Shown: positions 1-7,290 of the stretch, piece after piece
Numbering within the stretch: position 1 is the stretch's first letter
Layout: each line of letters starts with the position of its first letter
NCBI GenBank assembly: GCA_016874945.1
Contig: VGSO01000022.1
Span: 1-15,784, forward strand
Direction: 5' to 3'
Length of the DNA: 15,784 nt
Source: Deltaproteobacteria bacterium
GTDB lineage: Bacteria > Desulfobacterota > Desulfobaccia > Desulfobaccales > 0-14-0-80-60-11
The notes under the pieces: model-generated
What the model was told of the DNA's origin: nothing
Database searches by the model: none
Seen by the model: the letters and a program-made list of their open reading frames with translations, nothing else
Program-made: the position numbers and the translations under genes

Positions 1-181
1 TCCGACGAGCAATTGGGGGCCCATTCTCGGCGGCCCTCCGCGGCTTAGCTCAACGGCGGGAGAATACTAAAACCTGTATGCCTCGACCAATTTGCAGAAC
101 CTGACATACACAACTGTTTGGCGGGCGTGGAGGTCCGCCCCACCCAGGCAAAAACTTATGGGGGTTGGGAGGGGGGTGCGT

Positions 182-217
182 GGGGAGGCCAGGGGCCGTC
201 GGCCCCTGGCCCTCCCC
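182..217 (-). terminator. Strong G/C-rich hairpin behind the aconitase gene
   Basis: The arms pair over 16 bp (11 bp next to a 3-nt loop, then 5 bp after one bulged C at 212). The hairpin begins 12 bp beyond the aconitase stop codon, which fits a transcription end. No T-run follows the stem on the minus strand, so it is not a textbook intrinsic terminator. It could instead be a dispersed palindromic repeat or an mRNA 3'-end stabiliser. The rest of 1-228 shows no gene I can support. Confidence 0.4.
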
Positions 218-228
218 CCGCATCAATT

Positions 229-2148
229 CTACCCCTCCCTCGCCATATTCAGCGCCCCTCCCGCGGCCAGCAGGCGGCGCTGGCGTTCCGTGAGGTCCAC
301 CCGGACCCAGATTTCCTCATCGCCGATTTGCAACGGAAGGAGTTCAGCCCCTGCCAGCAATAGTTTCCGCACGCCGGGCAGAGCCACCGCCCGGCCCAGG
401 TCAAAGAGGTCGTAGTCCTGGGGGTTCTCGAAGGTCAGGGGCAGGATGCCGAAGTTGATGAGATTGGCCAGGTGGATGCGGGCGAAGCTCTTCACCAGCT
501 TCACCCGGACGCCCAGGTGCCGGGGCGCCAGGGCCGCATGCTCCCGGGAAGACCCCTGGCCGTAGTTTTCCCCGCCCACGATGACCCCTTCCCCCCGGCC
601 TTTCACCCGCTCCGGGAAGTCCGGGTCCAGGCGGGTGAAGGCGTAGCGGCTGATGGCGGGGAGGTTGCTGCGCAGGGGGAGTATCTGGCTCCCCGCGGGG
701 AGGATGTCGTCGGTGGTGACGTGGTCCCCGGCCTTGAGCCAGACTTCGCCGCACCAGGTTTCGGGCAGCGGCGAGAGCCGGGGGAAGGCCACGATATTGG
801 GGCCCCGGAGCACCTCCACCTTCTCTTCCGGCGGGGGCGGCGCCACGAGGGTGCGGCCGTCCACCAGGAAGCACCGGGGCGGGGCCACTTTGGGATAGTC
901 TCCCAGGCGGCGGGGATCGACGATTTCGCCGAAAATGGCCGCGGCCACCGCGGTTTCGGGGCTGGCCAGATAGACCTTATCGTCCTTGGTGCCACTGCGG
1001 CCCGGGAAGTTCCGGGGGAAGGTGCGCACCGAGACCGCGCCGGTGGCCGGGGCCTGGCCCATGCCGATGCAGCCCCAGCAACCCGGGGGCATGACCCGGG
1101 CGCCGGCTTCCAGGAGGATGAGCAGTCCCCCGGCCAGGGTCAAGTTTTCCAACACCTGGAGCGACCCGGGATTGATTTCCAGACTCACCCGGGGGTGCAG
1201 CCGACGGCCTTTGAGGGCCTGGGCCGCCACCATGAGGTCCCGGAAAGAGGAATTGCCGCAGGAGCCGATGAGCACCTGGTCTACGGGGGTGCCCTCAGCC
1301 TCTTTCACCGGCGCTACGTTGTCCGGGGAGCTGGGGCAGGCGATGAGGGGCTGCAATTGCTCCAGGTTTACTTCTTCCTGGGAATGGTATGGGGGCCGGC
1401 CCGGCGCTTTCAAAGGCCGGTAGTCATGCAACCGCCCCTGCACGGCCAGGAAACGCCGGGTCTGCTCGTCCGAGGGAAATATAGAGGTGGTGGCCCCCAG
1501 CTCCGCGCCCATGTTGGTGATGGAGGCCCGCTCCGGAACGCTCAAATAGCGCAGGGCCGGGCCGAAAAATTCCAGGATCTTCCCCCGGCCGCCCTTCACC
1601 GTGAGACGGCGGAGCAATTCCAGGATGACGTCCTTGGCCGACACCCAGGCCGGGAGTTTCCCCTCCAGGCGCACTCCCAGGATCTCCGGCATGATGAGAT
1701 AAAAGGGCTGGCCGGCCAGGGCCAGGGCCACGTCCAGGCCCCCGGCGCCGAAGGCCAGCATGGCTGCGCCCCCCGCGGTGGGGGTGTGGCTGTCGGAGCC
1801 GATGAGGGTCTTCCCCGGCGCGCTGAAGCGCTCCAGGTGCACCTGGTGGGAAATGCCGTTTCCCGGCGGGGAAAAATGGAGGCCGTAATGGGCCGCGATA
1901 GTCCTCAAAAAACGGTGGTCGTCGGCGTTGCGGAAGTCCGTCTGGAGCAGGTTGTGGTCCACGTAGCTCACCGCGATTTCCGGTTTGGCCCGGGCCACCC
2001 CCATGGCTTCGAATTCCAGATAGGCCAGGGTGCCGGTGGCGTCCTGGGTCAGGGTGTGGTCGATCTTCAGGGCCACCTCCGCCCCGGGGACCAACTCCCC
2101 GGACATCAGATGGACCGCCATTATTTGCTCTACGAGGGTCTTGGCCAT
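229..2148 (-). CDS. Aconitate hydratase (short, about 640-aa class)
   Basis: Encodes 639 aa. Aconitase isomerises citrate to isocitrate through cis-aconitate using a [4Fe-4S] cluster in the cytoplasmic TCA cycle. Visible signatures are GSDSHTP at residues 117-123, the first cluster cysteine in GSCGNSS (C297), the paired cysteines in PGCWGCIG (C357 and C360), TTDDILPAG around 478-486, and the swivel-domain active-site serine region GQGSSREHA at 530-538. The 60-residue spacing between the first and second cysteines suits aconitase. The length is well below the roughly 890 aa of AcnA/IRP types and matches the shorter bacterial class. The ATG is preceded on the minus strand by TAAGG about 6 nt upstream. 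It lies 195 bp behind the ligase fusion and may have its own promoter in the repeat-filled gap. A related hydro-lyase such as homoaconitase is possible but less likely. Confidence 0.93.
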   Translation of the reverse strand: MAKTLVEQIMAVHLMSGELVPGAEVALKIDHTLTQDATGTLAYLEFEAMGVARAKPEIAVSYVDHNLLQTDFRNADDHRFLRTIAAHYGLHFSPPGNGISHQVHLERFSAPGKTLIGSDSHTPTAGGAAMLAFGAGGLDVALALAGQPFYLIMPEILGVRLEGKLPAWVSAKDVILELLRRLTVKGGRGKILEFFGPALRYLSVPERASITNMGAELGATTSIFPSDEQTRRFLAVQGRLHDYRPLKAPGRPPYHSQEEVNLEQLQPLIACPSSPDNVAPVKEAEGTPVDQVLIGSCGNSSFRDLMVAAQALKGRRLHPRVSLEINPGSLQVLENLTLAGGLLILLEAGARVMPPGCWGCIGMGQAPATGAVSVRTFPRNFPGRSGTKDDKVYLASPETAVAAAIFGEIVDPRRLGDYPKVAPPRCFLVDGRTLVAPPPPEEKVEVLRGPNIVAFPRLSPLPETWCGEVWLKAGDHVTTDDILPAGSQILPLRSNLPAISRYAFTRLDPDFPERVKGRGEGVIVGGENYGQGSSREHAALAPRHLGVRVKLVKSFARIHLANLINFGILPLTFENPQDYDLFDLGRAVALPGVRKLLLAGAELLPLQIGDEEIWVRVDLTERQRRLLAAGGALNMAREG

Positions 2149-2158
2149 TAAAAACCTT

Positions 2159-2303
2159 AGGTTCAGTTGACAGTAAACAGTTGTCAGTTGTCAGTTTCGA
2201 GTTTTGATTTTTGATTTTTGATTTTTAAGTCCGCGTATTTAAAACCCAGATCCAGAACCTAAAGCCCAAAAACTTGAAACTCGAAACTCGAAACTCGAAA
2301 CTT
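2159..2303. repeat. Seven-base periodic intergenic repeat with inverted halves
   Basis: From 2159 to 2228 the sequence reads as ten consecutive degenerate heptamers in one register (forms such as GTTGTCA twice, GTTTCGA, GTTTTGA, TTTTTGA twice). From 2276 to 2303 there are four heptamers of the opposite sense (GAAACTC three times, then GAAACTT). The segment GTTTCGAGTTT at 2194-2204 is the exact reverse complement of AAACTCGAAAC, which occurs at 2277, 2284 and 2291. The halves can therefore fold on each other. No coding sequence is seen in the gap between the two flanking genes. The aconitase ribosome-binding site overlaps the start of the array, and its promoter must lie in or near it. Confidence 0.75.
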
Positions 2304-2343
2304 CTTCCCAGATGATTGTACCTCATGTTTCCAAATAAAGAAC

Positions 2344-5028
2344 CTACTTCCCGGTTAATTCCCTTTTAAGTTTAAGGACTTCTTCCCGCAGCCCCAAGCT
2401 GACGGCGTTATAGTCGGAAGCCCCCGGGTCGATCTCCAGCCCCCTGGCTTTAAGCTCCTCCCAGGAATACTCCCGGCCGAAAATTATCCGGATGGGATGG
2501 GGGCGGGGCAGGGTCGCGCCCGCCGGCCAGGCTTCGTAGGAGCCGTGAATATACACCGGGACCAGCTTGACATTCAATTCTTTGGCCAGAATGGCCACCC
2601 CCTTCTTGAACTGGCCCACTTCCCCGGTGGGGCTTCGGGAGCCTTCCGGAAAGACGCACAGCGCCTGACCGTTCCGGAGGATAAAGGACGCCGTCTGCAT
2701 GGCCGCCACCAGGTTCCGGGCCGAATCCACCGGGATGACCCGGATGAGCTTGAGGAGGCCCCGGACCACCGGGACATCGAAATACCGGCTGTACCCCAGG
2801 GAGAATAAACGGTGGCGGAGGGGCCGGGGCACCGCATAGGCAAAGATGAAGCCATCCAGGAAACTGGCGTGGTTGGGACAAAAGATGATCCCCTCGGCCT
2901 TGAACCGCTCCCGGCCGTACACCTTGAGGTTAAACATCCATTTAAACCATAAGCCCAACACCAACGCCAGCCCCTGGGTGACCAGGCGGGCCGCCAGTCC
3001 TCCCGCCAGACCCAGGCGCTGAAGCAGGGCCGGCGGCGGATCAGTCAGGAGAATGTCGCCCCAGGCTGCCATTTGCTCTTCAGGCTCCTTTACCACTTCC
3101 GGATTTTTTTCTTCAATAAATTGGATCAGCTCTTTTACCGCGAAAATTCCGGTAAATTCTTCTTCCTGGATGCTGAGGTTGAACCGGGTTTCCAGGGCGG
3201 CCAGCAATTCCACCAGACCCAGGGAGTCCAGACCCAGGTCCAGCTCCAGGTTGTCGTCCAGGGAGATGCGCGGGTCTTCGATTTGCCGGGCCAGAATCTC
3301 CACCACCATCTCTCCCACGGTGGACAGGCCCTCTTCCTTGGCCAGCTTTTTATGCTCGTACTTCTTGCCGGCCCGCTCCCGGTAAAGCTGGCGGGCCTCG
3401 TGCATCCTAACCTTTCCCAGGCGGGTTTTGGGCAGTTCGTTGACCAGGACATAGTCCCTTACCCGCTTGTAAGGCTCCAGGTTCTGGGAGAGCATCTCCA
3501 GGTCCCACTTCACCTTGCCGTAAATATCCGTCTCCCCGATTTTCCGGAAGAATTCCAAATCCGGCACCATCACCGCGGCCAGTTTCTCGTCGCGGTCGTC
3601 GGTGGTGACGAAAATCTCTTTGATGGAGGGGGCCTGGAGGTAGTGCCGGGCCACTTCCTCGGCGGACACGTTTTTACCCGAGGAGAGTACGATGATGTCT
3701 TTAATGCGCCCCTGGATATAGAGGTAGCCGTCCCGGTCCAAACAGCCCAGGTCGCCGCTGTGAAACCAGCCGTCTTTGATGACCTCCCGGGTGGCGGCTT
3801 CGTTTTGGTAGTAGCCAGCCATGACGTTATCGCCCCGGATGAGGACTTCGCCCACGCCCTCGGCATCGGGATTCAGTATCCTGACTTCCACTCCTTGCAG
3901 GGGTTTGCCGGCGGACCCCAGGCGAGGGGCTTCCGGCGGATTGATGGTGACCACCGGCGCGGTTTCCGTGAGCCCGTAGCCTTCCAACACCGTGAACCCC
4001 AGGCGGGCGAAATTCCGGGCCAGGTCCTCGGGAAGCTTGGCTCCGCCGCTGACAAAAAAACGGAACTGTTCTCCCAGGGCGCCCCGGAATTTATTGATGA
4101 GCGGCTGGGCGGGGTTTACCCCCAGGTATTGGGAGATGCGCCAGGAAAAGCTTAAATAGGAGACTAACAGGGGCCGCACCGGCCAGGGAATCTTCTCTAA
4201 CTGGCGCTGGATGCCGTGGTAGAAGTGCTGGAGCACCTGGGGCGTGACGGCCAGAATGGTGACTTTCTGCTCTTTAATGCACCTGAGAATGGCTTCGGCC
4301 CGGAGGGTGTCCAGATAGGTGATCTTTATCCGGGAAAACAGCGGGACCAGGAGCGTCGCGGTGAAGGGGAAGGAATGCTGCAAAGGCAGGATGCACAGCA
4401 CGTTATCGTCCGGCCGGGTGGCGTTGAGCGCGGCGACCCCGGAATAGTTGGCGCAAAAATTCTGGTGGGTGAGCATCACCCCTTTGGGGACCCCGGTGGT
4501 GCCCGAGGTGTAAATGATGGAGGCCAGGTCGCCGGACGCGGCTTCCGGGAGAGGCTCCCCACGGTCAGGCGATTCCAGAACCTGCGCAAAAGTTACGATT
4601 TTATCCCCCAATTCCTGGGTTTCCCCCAGGACCACAATCTTTTCCAGGAACGGGAGCTGCTGCAACTGGGCCAGGGGCGTCCGGGGGAAAGTGAAAATGA
4701 CCCCGGTCCGGGTTTCCTCCAGAATATGCCGGACGTGGTCCCAACGGGAAACCGGGTCTAGCGGCACCGCGACCGCGCCCGCATAAAGCGCGCCCCAATA
4801 GCTCATGGGCCACTCGGGGCGGTTCTCCAAGAGGATGGCGACCTTATCCCCTTTTTTGACGCCCTGGGCCCGGAGCCACCGGGCCGCGGCTAGGCTGGCC
4901 TGATAAAGCCGGCCATAGGCATACTCCTGCACCGCGTCCCCTTCCCGGAAGAGGATGGCCACTTGGTGGGGAATTTCTTGGGCCACTTGGCTAAATTGGC
5001 CGGTTAATGTCTGAGTGGTATTACTCAT
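2344..5028 (-). CDS. Acyl-CoA/acyl-ACP ligase - acyl carrier domain - PlsC acyltransferase fusion
   Basis: Encodes 894 aa in three parts. Residues 1-555 form an AMP-binding ligase with YTSGTTGVPKG (173-183), GYGLTET (350-356), a HSGDLG turn (423-428) and the late catalytic lysine in PKTRLGK (K539). Residues about 570-640 form an acyl carrier domain with the phosphopantetheine serine in LGLDSLGL (S602). Residues about 700-850 form a PlsC-type glycerophospholipid acyltransferase with NHASFLD (H720 and D725) and FPEGSRS (793-799). A hydrophobic stretch at about 683-700 may anchor it in the inner membrane. The inferred role is to activate free fatty acids, hold them on the carrier arm and pass them to lysophospholipid or glycerol phosphate. 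E. coli Aas joins the same two enzyme types in the opposite order and without a carrier domain. The ATG has a GGGGG Shine-Dalgarno close upstream. The gene lies 16 bp behind the phosphodiesterase gene, so the two are probably cotranscribed. Confidence 0.9.
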   Translation of the reverse strand: MSNTTQTLTGQFSQVAQEIPHQVAILFREGDAVQEYAYGRLYQASLAAARWLRAQGVKKGDKVAILLENRPEWPMSYWGALYAGAVAVPLDPVSRWDHVRHILEETRTGVIFTFPRTPLAQLQQLPFLEKIVVLGETQELGDKIVTFAQVLESPDRGEPLPEAASGDLASIIYTSGTTGVPKGVMLTHQNFCANYSGVAALNATRPDDNVLCILPLQHSFPFTATLLVPLFSRIKITYLDTLRAEAILRCIKEQKVTILAVTPQVLQHFYHGIQRQLEKIPWPVRPLLVSYLSFSWRISQYLGVNPAQPLINKFRGALGEQFRFFVSGGAKLPEDLARNFARLGFTVLEGYGLTETAPVVTINPPEAPRLGSAGKPLQGVEVRILNPDAEGVGEVLIRGDNVMAGYYQNEAATREVIKDGWFHSGDLGCLDRDGYLYIQGRIKDIIVLSSGKNVSAEEVARHYLQAPSIKEIFVTTDDRDEKLAAVMVPDLEFFRKIGETDIYGKVKWDLEMLSQNLEPYKRVRDYVLVNELPKTRLGKVRMHEARQLYRERAGKKYEHKKLAKEEGLSTVGEMVVEILARQIEDPRISLDDNLELDLGLDSLGLVELLAALETRFNLSIQEEEFTGIFAVKELIQFIEEKNPEVVKEPEEQMAAWGDILLTDPPPALLQRLGLAGGLAARLVTQGLALVLGLWFKWMFNLKVYGRERFKAEGIIFCPNHASFLDGFIFAYAVPRPLRHRLFSLGYSRYFDVPVVRGLLKLIRVIPVDSARNLVAAMQTASFILRNGQALCVFPEGSRSPTGEVGQFKKGVAILAKELNVKLVPVYIHGSYEAWPAGATLPRPHPIRIIFGREYSWEELKARGLEIDPGASDYNAVSLGLREEVLKLKRELTGK

Positions 5029-5044
5029 ATTCCCCCGCGTAGAA

Positions 5045-5779
5045 TCACTCCGGCAGGAGTCTAAATTTACCGGCGCTTTTCAGGTAATCGATAATCTCTC
5101 CCGGACGGTTGGTGCAGATGGCGTCCGGATGGAATTCCAGGAAAAATTTCAGGGTGTCCACCTCATCAATGTTCCAAACTATGAGTTTGAGGCCGGCGGC
5201 TTTAACCGCGTCGGCCAGTTCCCGGTTGACGTACGCATAATTCAAGATCAGGAAGTCGGCTCCCGCGGCCCGGGCCACGGCCCCGGGGTCCACCGGGCAG
5301 CCCACCATGAGGACGCCGGCCTGGAGCCGCGGCTCCTGCTCCTTGAGGGTTTTGACCACCGGGTGCCAGAAGGAGATGAGACAGGCGTCGTCAAACAAGC
5401 GGCGTTTCTGAAACAGCCGCAGCAGCGGCCCCGCGGCCTCGGGGGCTTTCAGCTCCACCAGCAGGCGGCCCCCCCGGCCCCGCACCAGGTCCACCACTTC
5501 TTCCAGGGCGGGGATGGGCTCCCCCCGGCCGGCGTCCAGCTCCCTTAGTTGGGCGAACGTCAGGTCTTGGACCATGCCACGGCCATTGGTGGTGCGGTCC
5601 ACGGCCGGATCATGAATCACCACCAGGCGCCCGTCCCGGCTGAGACGGACGTCCAACTCCACCCCCCAGGCTCCCAGATCCAGGGCCCGCCGGAAAGACC
5701 GTAGAGTGTTTTCCGGTTCTTCCCGAGGGGAGCCCCGGTGGCCGATTATCTTTATGGGCAAGTTATGGAGCAAAGGCAT
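5045..5779 (-). CDS. Glycerophosphodiester phosphodiesterase (GDPD family)
   Basis: Encodes 244 aa with a TIM-barrel GDPD domain. It hydrolyses glycerophosphodiesters such as deacylated phospholipids to glycerol-3-phosphate and an alcohol. Motifs include GHRGSPREEPENT at 13-25 (catalytic H14, metal ligand E41 follows), GVELDVRLSRDG at 39-50 (E41 and D43), VVIHDPAVDRTTNG at 53-66 (catalytic H56), and LLVELK at 106-111 (E109). No signal peptide is seen, so a cytoplasmic UgpQ-like enzyme is likely. The reading frame is open to an ATG at 5827, but those 16 extra residues run into the terminal inverted repeat of a mobile element. The start at 5777-5779 brings the domain close to the N-terminus, as is usual in the family. 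Its Shine-Dalgarno (GGGAA) is weak and very close. The pairing with the ligase-acyltransferase gene suggests phospholipid turnover and re-acylation. Confidence 0.9.
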   Translation of the reverse strand: MPLLHNLPIKIIGHRGSPREEPENTLRSFRRALDLGAWGVELDVRLSRDGRLVVIHDPAVDRTTNGRGMVQDLTFAQLRELDAGRGEPIPALEEVVDLVRGRGGRLLVELKAPEAAGPLLRLFQKRRLFDDACLISFWHPVVKTLKEQEPRLQAGVLMVGCPVDPGAVARAAGADFLILNYAYVNRELADAVKAAGLKLIVWNIDEVDTLKFFLEFHPDAICTNRPGEIIDYLKSAGKFRLLPE

Positions 5780-5807
5780 TTCCCATTTGAAACCGCGGAT
5801 TAAGCCG

Positions 5808-5940
5808 GAGCCTCTTGCAAAATTCATTTTGAGGCTGCGATTTTTCCCATGTTGCTCAAAGAAATATCCGGTAGCACAGGCTTTCCAGCCTGTGCGGGCG
5901 CAGGCTGAAGCCTGCGGCTACATAATTTTGCAAGAGGCTC
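5808..5940. mobile_element. MITE-like element, copy 1 (133 bp, 17-bp terminal inverted repeats)
   Basis: The ends are perfect inverted repeats, GAGCCTCTTGCAAAATT at 5808-5824 and its reverse complement at 5924-5940. The core folds into two hairpins, GCACAGGCT/AGCCTGTGC (5874-5882 with 5887-5895) and GCAGGC/GCCTGC (5900-5905 with 5910-5915). These are enclosed by GTAGC...GCTAC (5871-5921), giving a branched structure. The element is directly flanked by GCCG on both sides (5804-5807 and 5941-5944), a possible 4-bp target duplication. It carries no transposase. The left end supplies an in-frame ATG that falsely extends the neighbouring phosphodiesterase gene. A second copy at 6499 has the same length and orientation with only two differing bases. 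Confidence 0.85.
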
Positions 5941-5986
5941 GCCGGATAATAAAATTAATCGGCAATCATCGGCGCTTATCTGCGGT

Positions 5987-6015
5987 TTGGACTTTTCTTG
6001 CCGGGCGCATATAAA
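5987..6015 (+). promoter_or_regulatory. Sigma-70-like promoter for the EamA-type gene
   Basis: TTGGAC at 5987-5992 and TATAAA at 6010-6015 are separated by 17 bp, and each hexamer differs little from the consensus. The site lies just outside mobile element copy 1 and upstream of the small membrane protein gene, with predicted transcription starting near 6022. This is a sequence match only. Confidence 0.45.
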
Positions 6016-6063
6016 TATATTAGAGGAAAAGCACCATCCATGGCAAGAAGCAAGGAGGGGGAG

Positions 6064-6465
6064 GTGTGGTTTAAGTATTCTTTGATGGCCATGGCGCTGT
6101 GGGGTTTGTGGGGGGTGTTGAGCAAGGTCGCCACCCGCCATCTCCCGCCCCAGGGGGTGTATTTGCTCACCATTACCGGCCACCTGGCGGTATTGACTTA
6201 CGTGCTGAGCCAGGGCTTTCCCCTCACCTGGCAGCCGGTGGGGGTGGCCGCGGCCCTGGCCGCCGGCCTGTGCATGGCCTTTGGATTACTCGCGTTCTTT
6301 TTTGCCCTGGCCCGGGGGGAAGCCTCGGTGGTGGTGCCGGTCACCGCCCTGTATCCCGTGGTCACCGTTATTTTAAGCCTGGCCCTGCTCCAGGAAAGCT
6401 TCACCCTGCGCCGGGCCGCGGGAGTGGTGTTAGCCGTGGCGGCGGTATGGTTGATATCGAAATGA
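6064..6465 (+). CDS. Small EamA/DMT-family membrane protein (single-domain transporter)
   Basis: Encodes 133 aa from a GTG start. The protein is almost entirely hydrophobic, with about five membrane segments: WFKYSLMAMALWGLWGVLSK near the N-terminus, then stretches around GVYLLTITGHLAVLTYVL, VGVAAALAAGLCMAFGLLAF, VVVPVTALYPVVTVILSLAL and AAGVVLAVAAVWLI. The pattern WGLWGVLSK followed later by PVTALYPVVTVI and a final LQESFTLRRAAGVVL is typical of one EamA repeat. Most DMT transporters have two repeats, so this one-repeat form would act as a dimer. The substrate is unknown. The start was chosen because AAGGAGG at 6052-6058 sits 5 nt before GTG 6064. ATG 6040 would add eight residues but lies 13 nt behind a weaker GAGG. 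The gene is divergent from the phosphodiesterase gene and lies between two direct copies of the same mobile element, so recombination could delete it. Confidence 0.82.
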   Translation: MWFKYSLMAMALWGLWGVLSKVATRHLPPQGVYLLTITGHLAVLTYVLSQGFPLTWQPVGVAAALAAGLCMAFGLLAFFFALARGEASVVVPVTALYPVVTVILSLALLQESFTLRRAAGVVLAVAAVWLISK

Positions 6466-6498
6466 AAGGATTCACCACCAAGACACCAAGAAACATAA

Positions 6499-6631
6499 GA
6501 GCCTCTTGCAAAATTCATTTTGAGGCTACGATTTTTCCCATGTTGCCCAAAGAAATATCCGGTAGCACAGGCTTTCCAGCCTGTGCGGGCGCAGGCTGAA
6601 GCCTGCGGCTACATAATTTTGCAAGAGGCTC
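6499..6631. mobile_element. MITE-like element, copy 2 (133 bp)
   Basis: Same length, orientation and 17-bp terminal inverted repeats as copy 1 (6499-6515 and 6615-6631). It differs at two positions (A for G, C for T), so the copies are about 98.5% identical. The branched-hairpin core falls at 6562-6612. The flanks share TAA (6496-6498 and 6632-6634), a possible 3-bp target duplication, which does not match the 4 bp seen at copy 1. The right end stops 6 bp before the ruvX start codon, and its terminal repeat contains AAGAGG positioned as a Shine-Dalgarno for that gene. An 8-bp tandem duplication of CACCAAGA lies just upstream at 6476-6491. Confidence 0.85.
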
Positions 6632-6637
6632 TAATAT

Positions 6638-7072
6638 ATGACCGAAAAGAGTCAATTCCCCGAGGCCCGCGTCCTGGGTCTGGACGTGGGGGAGAAGCGC
6701 ATCGGGGTGGCGGTGAGCGACCCCCTGGGAATCACCGCCCAGGGGCTGGGAGTCCTACACCGGAAAGACCGGGACACGGATTTGGCCCGGCTCCAAGAAA
6801 TGGTCCGGGACTACCGGGTGGTAAAAATCGTGGTAGGGGTGCCCCGACACATGGATGGGCGCCCGGGCAAGCAGGCCCAGGAGATTCTCGACCTGGCCGC
6901 CGCCCTGGGCGAGGCTCTGGCCGCGGAGGTGGTCCCCTGGGACGAGCGCCTCACCACCCGGGAAGCGGAGCGGGTGCTCATTCAGGCGGACCTGAGCCGT
7001 CGGCGGCGGCGCCAGGTGGTGGACCAGGTGGCCGCGGCCCTGATTCTCCAGGGTTATCTGGATAGTCAGTGA
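6638..7072 (+). CDS. ruvX: RuvX/YqgF family putative pre-16S rRNA nuclease / Holliday junction resolvase-like protein
   Basis: Encodes 144 aa, the normal family length, with an RNase H-like fold. LGLDVGEKRIGVAVSD at 13-28 holds the first acidic catalytic residue (D16). VVGVPRHMDG at 65-74 is the family's second conserved strand, DERLTT at 102-107 is its hallmark motif, and VDQVAAALILQGYL at 128-141 carries the last acidic residue (D129). In E. coli YqgF takes part in pre-16S rRNA 5'-end processing, and a resolvase role has also been proposed. The ATG is preceded by AAGAGG at 6624-6629 with 8 nt between. That sequence is part of the terminal inverted repeat of mobile element copy 2. No native promoter can be seen in the short gap, so transcription may come from the EamA-type gene or from beyond the element. 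Confidence 0.93.
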   Translation: MTEKSQFPEARVLGLDVGEKRIGVAVSDPLGITAQGLGVLHRKDRDTDLARLQEMVRDYRVVKIVVGVPRHMDGRPGKQAQEILDLAAALGEALAAEVVPWDERLTTREAERVLIQADLSRRRRRQVVDQVAAALILQGYLDSQ

Positions 7073-7127
7073 GCATTGAACAGTGGCAAGGTGTCTCCCA
7101 TCGTGGGGCAGAGGTTTCCATTGCGGG

Positions 7128-7154
7128 AATGGCCTTGGTTATTGTAAGGCCATT
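7128..7154 (+). terminator. Perfect 9-bp inverted repeat downstream of ruvX
   Basis: AATGGCCTT at 7128-7136 and AAGGCCATT at 7146-7154 pair perfectly around a 9-nt loop, 55 bp after the ruvX stop. No long T-run follows, so termination is uncertain. A weak promoter-like pair, TTGGTT at 7135-7140 and GATAAT at 7157-7162 with a 16-bp spacer, overlaps it. The repeat could therefore be an operator for the following beta-propeller gene instead. The remainder of 7073-7290 shows nothing else I can support. Confidence 0.35.
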
Positions 7155-7290
7155 ATGATAATAAGCGCTCCTGCATCGAAATTTGTGCTAACATGCCACC
7201 GAAGTAAGGATTCGCCGTCAAGAACTGAAACTTTTGGGGTCCGAAAGAAACCCGCAATGAAAAATTAACCGGCGCTCATGAGGGGTGGTT

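Noticed and set aside
40..100. tRNA-like stretch (GGCTTAGCTCAACGGC resembles a D-arm)
   Set aside because: No matching anticodon arm, T-loop (GTTCGAATC-like) or acceptor pairing could be found.
472..2151. 559-codon open frame on the plus strand opposite aconitase
   Set aside because: It is antisense to a clear aconitase with all motifs. Long antisense frames are common in GC-rich coding sequence, and its translation is low-complexity with no family features.
2159..2303. CRISPR array
   Set aside because: Units are 7 bp, contiguous and degenerate, with no spacer-repeat alternation and no cas genes.
3073..4155. 360-codon plus-strand frame opposite the ligase fusion
   Set aside because: Shadow frame of a well-supported gene with no recognisable domain or ribosome-binding site.
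5808..6631. Composite transposon carrying the EamA-type gene
   Set aside because: The outer flanks of the pair (GCCG on the left, TAA on the right) do not match, and each copy has its own possible flanking duplication, so two independent insertions are more likely.
6520..7065. Plus-strand frame running from MITE copy 2 across ruvX
   Set aside because: It starts inside the mobile element, and its remainder is the wrong frame of ruvX (Gly/Pro/Arg-rich).
7083..7268. 61-codon frame between ruvX and the propeller gene
   Set aside because: No convincing ribosome-binding site, no recognisable features, and it spans the inverted repeat at 7128-7154.
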